The notes under the pieces are model-generated. The model saw only the letters and a program-made list of their open reading frames with translations. It was not told the DNA's origin and searched no databases. From assembly GCA_964385465.1 (NCBI GenBank), contig CAYLPJ010000094.1:1-12267 (forward strand): a stretch of DNA of 12,267 nucleotides, written 5' to 3'. How positions within the stretch are numbered: the stretch's first letter is position 1; every line of letters starts with the position of its first letter. Shown in pieces: positions 6,509 through 12,267 of this stretch. The DNA comes from CAYLPJ01 sp964385465 (lineage in GTDB: Bacteria; Planctomycetota; Phycisphaerae; SM23-33). The position numbers were made by a program, and so were the translations under genes.

Positions 6509-7940
6509 GGACGGCCTCCCTGCCGACCCGACGCCTCCAGCAGGACCAGGCACATTCGGCCGCCAGCACCAACCAGACAGGAATGTGGACGATCCAGGCC
6601 AGATGCGTTGCAGACAGACCGGATCCCTCCAGGTAGCACAGCGGAAGCAGGGCCGTCCACAGCAGCAGACCCAGGCGAGGATTGGCGATGGCCGCCAGCG
6701 GAATGACCGCAACGTAGTACCACGGCCAGAGCACAGGCCCCAGCAGGAGCATCAACAGAATGACCAGACCCATTCGGCGGCACAGCGACGGGACATCGTC
6801 GCGGCCCCGCACCCCCAGCCATAGGACGGCCGGAAGGAAGATAAGCATCATCAGGCCACGACCAACGTAGTGGCCGTCCATGTCGAGTGAGAAGCGGGTT
6901 CTCAGCCACCAGCCACAGTTGTTGAGTAGTTCGTACGCGCCGGATCGACCGGACCAGGTCCGGGCATACGTCAGCAATCCGCTGTCCGCGTCTGTGCCGA
7001 ACGCACTGGCGAATGGGACGGCCATGGCCGAAACGCACAGCGCCAGAATCCCCGCTGCCAGCGTCAGTTGACGCCACCGGCCCCACATGGCCCGCAGCAG
7101 GAACGGCAGCAGAAGGACGGGCCAGAGCTTCACGCCAATGGCCCCGGCGAAGGCGAAGGCCGACGCAACCGGGCGTTTCGCGACCAAGCTCCAGGCGAAG
7201 ACAGCGACCATTGCCCCGGCCAGCAGGTCCACGTGACAGCCGCCGTAGCTTTCGATCACCAGCAGCGGGTTCCACAGGTAGACAAATGCCAGTGATAGCG
7301 GCAGGGCGGCCTTTCGCAACAGGCCCACCACCGCCAGGGCCGCCATAGCGTCAAAGGCCAGTAGCACGATTCGCCAGCCGGTCAGGCCGAACGGCGTGAT
7401 CCAATAAGCGAGTGCAAATGCGCCCTCGGCGACGGGCGGATAGATGGTTCGAAGGTGCGGGTGGTTGATGCCAGCGAGCGTCTCCCGGCCGGTCTCGGCG
7501 AGGCGTTCGAGTGTCGGGTCGGCCACGTGCCCGGAGGCTACATCCTGCGGCGGGTGTTTGTACGGGTTGATCCCATGAGCGACAACTGCCCCGTCCCACA
7601 TGTATCGGCAGTGGTCCTCACCGCTGGAGGCCGGCAGGAAGAACCACGGCAGTCGCATCGCTACGGCCAGGAGGAGCATGGCCATCACGAGCCGTCGGTT
7701 CATGCGACGCGGACGAGCCGCCAACAGCGCCAAGTACGCGACGCCCACGGCTACCTGGCCCCACACAAGCACGGGAGCATTCCCGGCCTCTTGAGCGCGA
7801 ACCCACGCAATCAGAGCCATTGCACCGGCCAGGGCTACCCCGCCGAGAAGCCAGACGATCCGACCCGAGGGGTAGCCTGGTTTCTCGGCCGGGCCGTTCC
7901 CGGCCTGCTTCGGCTCGGTTGTGCGTTGCGATGGTGTCAA
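6501..7940 (-). CDS. GT87-like polytopic membrane glycosyltransferase (DUF2029-type)
   Basis: A protein of about 479 residues with roughly ten or more hydrophobic segments. It carries the signature of polyprenyl-phosphate-sugar-dependent transferases near its first large loop: an acidic pair followed by CRYMWDG and GINPYKHPP, then HPHLRTIYPP. In this GT-C class the acidic residues of the first extracytoplasmic loop are catalytic. The open frame reaches further right into the preceding gene. I choose TTG at 7940 because it is the first in-frame start codon after that gene's stop (11 nt spacing) and has a purine-rich AGAGAG site; an ATG inside the first membrane segment is less plausible. The 3' end overlaps the triple transferase by 8 nt. 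A likely donor is a sugar-phosphate lipid made by that protein's DPM1-like domain, which is inference. Acceptor unknown. Confidence 0.85.
   Translation of the reverse strand: MTPSQRTTEPKQAGNGPAEKPGYPSGRIVWLLGGVALAGAMALIAWVRAQEAGNAPVLVWGQVAVGVAYLALLAARPRRMNRRLVMAMLLLAVAMRLPWFFLPASSGEDHCRYMWDGAVVAHGINPYKHPPQDVASGHVADPTLERLAETGRETLAGINHPHLRTIYPPVAEGAFALAYWITPFGLTGWRIVLLAFDAMAALAVVGLLRKAALPLSLAFVYLWNPLLVIESYGGCHVDLLAGAMVAVFAWSLVAKRPVASAFAFAGAIGVKLWPVLLLPFLLRAMWGRWRQLTLAAGILALCVSAMAVPFASAFGTDADSGLLTYARTWSGRSGAYELLNNCGWWLRTRFSLDMDGHYVGRGLMMLIFLPAVLWLGVRGRDDVPSLCRRMGLVILLMLLLGPVLWPWYYVAVIPLAAIANPRLGLLLWTALLPLCYLEGSGLSATHLAWIVHIPVWLVLAAECAWSCWRRRVGREAVHV
6515..6520 (-). promoter_or_regulatory. Ribosome binding site of the triple transferase
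   Basis: GGGAGG on the minus strand lies 6 nt before the ATG at 6508. It decides that start over the longer frame that would begin inside the upstream gene. Because it is embedded in the last codons of the GT87-like gene, translation of the two is likely coupled. Confidence 0.7.
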
Positions 7941-7944
7941 TCGG

Positions 7945-7950
7945 CTCTCT
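7945..7950 (-). promoter_or_regulatory. Weak ribosome binding site supporting a TTG start
   Basis: AGAGAG on the minus strand lies 4 nt before the TTG at 7940, between that start and the stop codon of the upstream gene. It is short and close, but no better site exists for another in-frame start outside the neighbouring gene or the first membrane helix. Confidence 0.4.
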
Positions 7951-7951
7951 G

Positions 7952-9061
7952 TTATCTCTGGTATCGCTTCATGAAACGTCCGTCGATGAAGTGCTTGAGC
8001 TTCATGGCCAGCCTTCCGTGCCAGTGCCAACAGCCACGGATCGCCAGCCCTGTACCGTCGCCCATATTCAGAATGATGAGGAACTTCTCTTGCGGCTGAT
8101 AGTGCCTTAGGTCCTTGCCGGTCACGGACGCAAGGAGATTGTCGCACAGGAGGGGCGCTTCCCGCACGCCGAAGACCCCGACCTTCGGAAGCTCCCTCGG
8201 CGCAAAGGAGATGCAATCACCTGCGGCGAAAGTGGCGGAGTCTTCCAGAGACCTGAGTCGCGAATCGACCCGCAAGCCGTTGTCGCCGAGGCCGAGGGCC
8301 GAAACGGTGGGTGATGCGACCAGGCCGGTGGCAAGGACAACCTCGTCGAATCTCAGTTCCTGCCGGTCGCTCGTTGCGGCAAGTATCCCTTCGTCGCCAC
8401 GCTTGAGGGCGGCAATGCGCGTCTCAAGTCGTATCGCTATGCCGCGCCGGTCCAGCAACTGTGAAAGCGTCCCGGCCACGTCTTCCGGGAAGACCGGCAG
8501 GAGGCGGTGCCCGCTGTGCAGTATCGTGACGTTCGCCTTTGCGCCGCCGGACCTGAACAGGGCGTCTATGTTGGCGGCGATTTCCGCTCCGGTCGGCCCG
8601 CCCCCGACCACGCCGACGGAGCACGGCCGGCCGCGGCGGGCGTAGTCTTCCAGTGTCATCCGGAGTTTTGCGAGCCCCGCGATCGGCTTCACGGTCCAGG
8701 CAAGACCATGGGGATCGTCCAGCTTGCTCGGATCGACAACGCTTCCCACATTGAGCGAAAGAAGGTCGTAGGGAATCGCCTCGCCGGACTCGGTGTACAC
8801 CTCCCTGGCCTCTCGGTCCACGGCTACCACCTTGCCCCTATGGAAGAGGACTCTGTGGCGCTGACAAAGAGCCTCCAGGTCGACCGTATCCTTGTTGGGG
8901 CTATACTGACCGCTCAGCATCCCCGTAGCCATCCCGGAATACCACAGCATGCCCGGGTCGATGAGGGTCAGATCCGCTCCTGCCCGCCGGAATGCCTCGG
9001 CCTGGGAGACCACGAAGAGGTGGGCGTGTCCACCGCCTGCAAGGACTATTCTACTTTTCAT
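7952..9061 (-). CDS. FAD-dependent pyridine nucleotide-disulfide-type oxidoreductase (SelD N-terminal-domain-like)
   Basis: A 369-residue flavoprotein of the NDH-2-like fold. The N-terminal FAD motif is VLAGGGHAHLFV (residues 6-17), the central NAD(P)-binding motif is VGVVGGGPTGAEIA, and the C-terminal FAD contact is TFAAGDC. The GGGHAHL start and the YDLLSLNVGS segment match the family that forms the N-terminal half of some selenophosphate synthetases (TIGR03169-like). Here it stands alone, at the family's usual single-domain length, without the SelD kinase domain. No CxxxxC redox pair is seen near the FAD motif, so it is more like a dehydrogenase than a thiol reductase. The start at 9061 places the FAD motif at the N-terminus and has AGGGG 11 nt upstream; the longer frame is remnant phosphatase sequence read out of frame. 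It is followed after 11 nt by the GT87-like gene. Electron acceptor unknown. Confidence 0.9.
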   Translation of the reverse strand: MKSRIVLAGGGHAHLFVVSQAEAFRRAGADLTLIDPGMLWYSGMATGMLSGQYSPNKDTVDLEALCQRHRVLFHRGKVVAVDREAREVYTESGEAIPYDLLSLNVGSVVDPSKLDDPHGLAWTVKPIAGLAKLRMTLEDYARRGRPCSVGVVGGGPTGAEIAANIDALFRSGGAKANVTILHSGHRLLPVFPEDVAGTLSQLLDRRGIAIRLETRIAALKRGDEGILAATSDRQELRFDEVVLATGLVASPTVSALGLGDNGLRVDSRLRSLEDSATFAAGDCISFAPRELPKVGVFGVREAPLLCDNLLASVTGKDLRHYQPQEKFLIILNMGDGTGLAIRGCWHWHGRLAMKLKHFIDGRFMKRYQR

Positions 9062-9134
9062 GACGCGCACGCCCCTGTCGTGGGTTCGTACCGGGTGTTG
9101 GGCCCGGAGTTGGCATTGTGATCCGTACACTGCA

Positions 9135-9433
9135 TTAGGGCTCTCCCCGGGCGACAATCCGGCTCTGGCTGTTGACAGGTCGGACGCGTAGGGCCAGGAC
9201 GGTCCGGTCGTCGGTCTGTTCCGCGCCCGCCGTGAACGTCTCGATGCCGCGCAGGACAGCGGCGACCAGGTCATCCAGCGGCTCGATCCGCTGCTCGTCC
9301 AGGTGCTGGATGAGCCGCTGACGGCCGAAGAGTTCACCGGCGGGGTCGCGGGCCTCGGTCAGCCCGTCCGTGGCCAGGAGAGCCGGGCGGGCCGGGCCTC
9401 CGTCTCGTGCAAGTTGGCCTGCGGTGTCTGCAT
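9135..9433 (-). pseudogene. C-terminal remnant of a SpoIIE/PP2C-type serine phosphatase (RsbU-like)
   Basis: A minus-strand frame without its own start codon reads LLATDGLTEARDPAGELFG, followed about 55 residues later by QTDDRTVLALRV, and stops at TAA (9137-9135). These are the last two metal-binding motifs of SpoIIE-type phosphatases (TDGLTEA, DDxTxL). The N-terminal two thirds, with the first metal site, are missing. The only ATG at the left boundary (9433) is in the wrong frame and gives 24 residues. This explains most of the gap between the two flavoprotein genes. It may still be transcribed within the operon, but no functional product is expected. Confidence 0.7.
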
Positions 9434-9452
9434 CTCAACTCCCTTCGAACGT

Positions 9453-10970
9453 CTATCGTCTCCACCGGAGAATCCGCTTCAGCAGGCCGGCCGTCAAAGG
9501 CGTCAAGCGCGTGCGGTTGTAGGCATCGCCCAGGCGCTTGATCGCCTCGGCCATCGTCGGGTACGGGTGGATCACGTTCGCCAGCGCCCCCAGACCCACC
9601 TTGCCGGCCATGGCGACGGAGATCTCGCTGACCAGGTCCCCGGCGTGCGGACCGACAAGCGTCGCTCCAAGAATGCGGTCGCTGCCCTTCTTGACGTGGA
9701 CGCGGACGAAGCCCTCCGAGCGGCCTTCGGTCCGGGCCCGGTCGTTGTCGCCGAAGGGCCTGGTGAACGTGTCCACCTCAGTGCCGCGGTCCTTTGCCTG
9801 CTGCTCGTAGAGCCCGACGTGAGCAATCTCGGGGTCGGTATACGTGCACCAAGGGATGTTCAAGGCACTGAGTTTCTTGCGTCCCCAGAACAGGGCGTTC
9901 TGGGTCACAATGCGGGCCGTCGCGTCGGCGGTATGGGTGAACTTGTGCTTCAGGCACGCATCCCCGGCGGCATAAATGCGCTTGTTGGTGCTTTGCAGGC
10001 GGTCGTCCACCTTCACTCCGTGACGGGTGTCGTACTCCACTCCGGCGGCGTCGAGGCCGAGCCCGTCGACGTTCGGCACCCGCCCGAAGCCTACAAGGAT
10101 CTCGTCGGCGGTGACGGTCTGCTCGCCGTCCGGCGTGCGGACGTGGACGCACTTGCCCTCGCTGTTGCGGGTGACCTTGAACACCTCGGCATTGAGCATG
10201 CAGCGGATGCCGTCGCGCTCGAACGACCGGCCGACGATCTCGGCGGCGTCGCGGTCTTCCTTACCCAGAAACTGCGGGCCCTTCTCGATGATCGTAACCT
10301 CGCTGCCCAGCCGGGCGAAGGCCTGGCCCAGTTCGCAACCGATCGGCCCCGAGCCCAGGACGGCCAGGCGAGGCGGCAGCTCGGTCAGCGAGAAGATCGT
10401 CTCGTTGGTGTGGAAGCCCGCGTCTGCGAGCCCCTCCATGTCCGGTCGGAGGGCCCGCGCTCCCGTGGCGACGCACGCGCGGGCGAACCGCAGCGTCTGG
10501 GCGGCGACCTCGAGCGTGTCGGGGCCGGTGAAGGTCGCGTCCCCGAGGAAGACGTCCACACCCATGTCGCGGAATCGCTCGGCCGCGTCATGCTCGCTGA
10601 TCTCGCTGCGGATGCGCCGCACCCGCTCCATGACGGCCGGAAAGTCCACTTCGCCCGCGGCCGGCGCGATGCCGTAGCGGTCGGCCCGCCGGACCTCCGC
10701 AGCCGCCCGCGAGGCGGCGATCAGCGATTTGCTCGGTACGCAGCCGTAGTTGAGGCAATCGCCACCGAGCAGGTATCGCTCGACCAGCGCAACCTTCCCG
10801 CCCAGCCCCGCCACGCCGGCGGCGACGACCAGCCCGGCCGTGCCCGCGCCGATGACGACCATGTTGTATCGATCGGCCGGCGTCGGGTTCTGCCAGTCCG
10901 GCGGGCGGACGCGGCCCAGCAGGGCCTCGTTGTGCGCGTCCATCGGCGTCAGTTCGACGGTTTCGGCCAT
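9453..10970 (-). CDS. MerA-like FAD-dependent NAD(P)-disulfide oxidoreductase
   Basis: A 505-residue class I flavoprotein disulfide reductase. After about 35 residues of extension come the FAD motif VIGAGTAGLVVA (39-50), the redox-active pair in GGDCLNYGCVPSK (69-81; Cys72, Cys77), the NAD(P) motif VLGSGPIGCELG, the second FAD motif IYAAGDA, and the dimer-interface catalytic motif HPYPTMAE (468-475). The N-terminal NmerA metal-binding domain and the C-terminal vicinal cysteine pair of true mercuric reductase are absent (the end is LLKRILRWRR), so it probably does not reduce Hg(II). Such paralogues often sit next to TVP38/TMEM64 genes, as here. A strong ribosome binding site supports the start. 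An 84-nt gap separates it from the upstream chimeric frame and could hold a promoter, but I see no clear boxes. The physiological disulfide substrate is unknown. Confidence 0.93.
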   Translation of the reverse strand: MAETVELTPMDAHNEALLGRVRPPDWQNPTPADRYNMVVIGAGTAGLVVAAGVAGLGGKVALVERYLLGGDCLNYGCVPSKSLIAASRAAAEVRRADRYGIAPAAGEVDFPAVMERVRRIRSEISEHDAAERFRDMGVDVFLGDATFTGPDTLEVAAQTLRFARACVATGARALRPDMEGLADAGFHTNETIFSLTELPPRLAVLGSGPIGCELGQAFARLGSEVTIIEKGPQFLGKEDRDAAEIVGRSFERDGIRCMLNAEVFKVTRNSEGKCVHVRTPDGEQTVTADEILVGFGRVPNVDGLGLDAAGVEYDTRHGVKVDDRLQSTNKRIYAAGDACLKHKFTHTADATARIVTQNALFWGRKKLSALNIPWCTYTDPEIAHVGLYEQQAKDRGTEVDTFTRPFGDNDRARTEGRSEGFVRVHVKKGSDRILGATLVGPHAGDLVSEISVAMAGKVGLGALANVIHPYPTMAEAIKRLGDAYNRTRLTPLTAGLLKRILRWRR

Positions 10971-10976
10971 GGTGTC

Positions 10977-10984
10977 CCTCCTTT
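10977..10984 (-). promoter_or_regulatory. Strong ribosome binding site of the MerA-like gene
   Basis: AAAGGAGG on the minus strand, 6 nt before the ATG, is close to the ideal anti-16S complement. It fixes the start and predicts high translation relative to the neighbouring genes, whose sites are weaker. Confidence 0.8.
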
Positions 10985-11054
10985 CGAGCGGGGTTCGGTT
11001 TTGATTGAGCGGGCGATTCAGCTTCGCACGGTAGAGTCTGCATCCGGCGCGCCG

Positions 11055-11903
11055 TCAACAGTTGCCGGACTGATCCAGAAACCTCCGCAAGGCCGCGGCC
11101 ACCTCCGTCGGTTTCTCTTCCATGATCCAGTGGGCCGCTTGCTCGAAATACTTCACAGCCGCTTGTGGAATCACATCACACAGCCGCTGGGCGTAGGCCG
11201 GTTTCTGGAACGGGTCATGCCGACCCCAGAGAATGAGCGTCTCCCGGCTCAGGTCCTGAAGTTCGCCGGCGATGGCCTGTGTGTATTCCGGATTCAGCCG
11301 GCGGAGGTTCCGGAACAGCGCTCGTTTCCCCTCTTCATCCGACCACGGGGGGAGGATCATTTCAGCCGCCTCGGCTGTCAGGGCTTCGCTGCGATGGCCT
11401 CCGTTGGGGAGGAAGGCCGACAAGGACAGCAGAAGCGCCACCGACAGCCCGCCGCGAAGGTCGCTGGCCGAGAGGACATGCAGCCAGGAGCGCGGACCCC
11501 CACGGCCCACCGCCGGGAAGGCGTGGCCAAACAGCAGCCCGTGCAACCAACCCATGCCGTCCCACAGCACCAGCGGCAAGGCCAGCAACACCATGCTTAC
11601 GCCCGGCCCGATCAGGCTCAGGTACGTGATCTCGGGCCATTCAGTCACAAGGGCGCGAACCGTAAGCTTCCGGGACGAGCTGAAGATCAGCACCGGCAGG
11701 AAGGCAAACACCACGACATCCGGAGGCAGCGCCGCGTCGGGCAGCCACGCAAGACCAAATCGCCGCACAAAGCCGTAGCCAAGACCCACAACCAGCAGCA
11801 GGCCGGCAGTCGGCAGCGCCCACCTGCGGGCCAGGTGCTCCACGAGCACCACGACCAGAAGGAACAGGCTCAGCGGCAGGATGATCTCGCCGGCACCTTG
11901 CAT
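11055..11903 (-). CDS. Chimeric frame: truncated CPA1-type Na+/H+ antiporter fused to the C-terminal half of an alpha/beta hydrolase
   Basis: A 282-residue open frame of unrelated parts. Residues 1-127 look like the first membrane helices of a CPA1/NhaP antiporter (EHLARRWALPTAGLLLVVG 22-40, FLPVLIFSSS 68-77, LLFGHA 123-128). There the family would continue into the ion-binding helices, but the sequence jumps at about 129-138 to a late antiporter segment (PRSWLHVL..., LRGGLSVALLLSL 149-161). At about 163-180 it changes again to an alpha/beta-hydrolase tail with the catalytic-acid motif WGRHDPF (Asp230) and the catalytic His (AAHW, His258). The nucleophile Ser motif GxSxG and the antiporter ion-binding core are both missing, so neither activity is expected. 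The ATG overlaps the TVP38 stop (TGATG) and has an AGGGGG site 5 nt upstream, so it should be translated. Either a remnant of two deletions that stayed in frame, or an assembly artefact. Confidence 0.7.
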   Translation of the reverse strand: MQGAGEIILPLSLFLLVVVLVEHLARRWALPTAGLLLVVGLGYGFVRRFGLAWLPDAALPPDVVVFAFLPVLIFSSSRKLTVRALVTEWPEITYLSLIGPGVSMVLLALPLVLWDGMGWLHGLLFGHAFPAVGRGGPRSWLHVLSASDLRGGLSVALLLSLSAFLPNGGHRSEALTAEAAEMILPPWSDEEGKRALFRNLRRLNPEYTQAIAGELQDLSRETLILWGRHDPFQKPAYAQRLCDVIPQAAVKYFEQAAHWIMEEKPTEVAAALRRFLDQSGNC

Positions 11904-12267
11904 CAGTCCCCCTGCTGCGCCTGTTCAGTGGTCTCGGGCATGGCGTTTCTCAGGGCCTTGCGGGCCACGCGGGTGACCAGAACGACCACGGCCACGGTGA
12001 CGACCAGGCCCACGCCGTAGAAAACGTAGTCGGCGGTGGTCTTCTCGCGCCCGGCCGCCACGGCAGCGACGTTGCGCGCCAGCGAGCCAAAGTACACGTA
12101 CATGATCGTGCCGGGCAGCATGCCGATCCACGACGCCAGCACGTAGGTCCAGAATCGCACGCCCGTCAGCCCGTAGCCGTAATTGAGCAGATTGAACGGG
12201 AAGATCGGGCTCAGTCGCGTCAGCAGGACGATCTTGAAGCCCTCGCGCCCGACGGCCCGGTCGATGG
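11903..12267 (-). CDS. TVP38/TMEM64 family membrane protein, C-terminal part (5' end outside window)
   Basis: The minus-strand frame is open from the window edge and reads IDRAVGREGFKIVLLTRLSP, FPFNLLNYGYGLTGV, and WTYVLASWIGMLPGTIMYVYFG. These are the conserved core and following helix of TVP38/TMEM64 (DedA/SNARE-associated, VTT) proteins. A final hydrophobic helix (VFYGVGLVVTVAVVVLVTRVA) and a short polar tail follow. A GTG at 12160 is internal to the family domain and is not the start; the N-terminus lies beyond 12267. These proteins are inner-membrane and are linked to lipid scrambling or transport. The neighbouring MerA-like oxidoreductase is a common partner. The stop codon overlaps the next start by one base. 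Confidence 0.88.
   Translation of the reverse strand, partial: IDRAVGREGFKIVLLTRLSPIFPFNLLNYGYGLTGVRFWTYVLASWIGMLPGTIMYVYFGSLARNVAAVAAGREKTTADYVFYGVGLVVTVAVVVLVTRVARKALRNAMPETTEQAQQGD

Noticed and set aside
9453..10970. True mercuric reductase (merA)
   Set aside because: The protein lacks the C-terminal vicinal cysteine pair and the N-terminal metal-binding domain, and no mer genes are nearby. Only the general MerA-like fold and the redox pair are supported.
9303..12020. A 905-residue plus-strand open frame opposite the MerA-like and antiporter-chimera genes
   Set aside because: It is the antisense of well-supported genes with clear motifs. Its translation is rich in Arg, Gln and His with no domain, as expected for long shadow frames in GC-rich DNA.

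Overview
The window is GC-rich (roughly 65% by eye). Apart from an AT-richer left edge it holds one plus-strand gene followed by a minus-strand gene cluster. Gene families (NACHT ATPase with an FGE-sulfatase-fold tail, TIGR04282/TIGR04283-type transferases, TVP38/TMEM64 protein) and GC content suggest a large-genome bacterium of the Planctomycetota or a neighbouring phylum. That placement is inference only; no marker gene is present.

Left part (1-802): no supportable protein gene. At 189-230 lies the 3' half of a tRNA-Gly(GCC), broken in the anticodon loop, followed by a clean terminator. This is what remains of the target after an element integrates into a tRNA gene. A 30-bp inverted copy and a third 17-bp copy of the tRNA tail follow.

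Centre (803-4525): the most interesting locus. A 975-residue NACHT (STAND) ATPase ends in an FGE-sulfatase/C-type-lectin-fold domain. Its last 133 coding bases (3592-3724) are repeated at 3957-4089. The copies differ at 11 positions, and every difference is an adenine in the downstream copy. That is the signature of a diversity-generating retroelement (DGR): a variable repeat (VR) in the gene and a template repeat (TR) 232 bp downstream. A 9-bp-stem hairpin lies just past the VR, as in characterised DGRs. No reverse transcriptase or Avd-like gene is visible anywhere in the window, yet all 107 non-adenine positions are identical. The repeat pair therefore looks recently active, and the reverse transcriptase probably acts from elsewhere or was lost recently. 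A decayed tyrosine recombinase fragment (4312-4515, minus) lies between the TR and the next operon.

Right part (4526-12267, minus strand, transcribed right to left): TVP38/TMEM64 membrane protein (cut by the window edge), a chimeric antiporter/alpha-beta hydrolase frame, a MerA-like FAD disulfide oxidoreductase, a SpoIIE-type phosphatase remnant, a SelD-N-terminus-like FAD oxidoreductase, a GT87-like polytopic glycosyltransferase, and a three-domain soluble transferase fusion (GT2 + DUF2064 + GT2). Several of these families recur in 'rSAM/selenodomain-associated' (arsenosugar-type) neighbourhoods. A polyprenyl-phosphate-sugar or arsenosugar-like pathway with redox partners is a reasonable inference, but no radical SAM gene is in view. 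Three truncated or chimeric genes (recombinase, phosphatase, antiporter/hydrolase) show that the region has been repeatedly rearranged.
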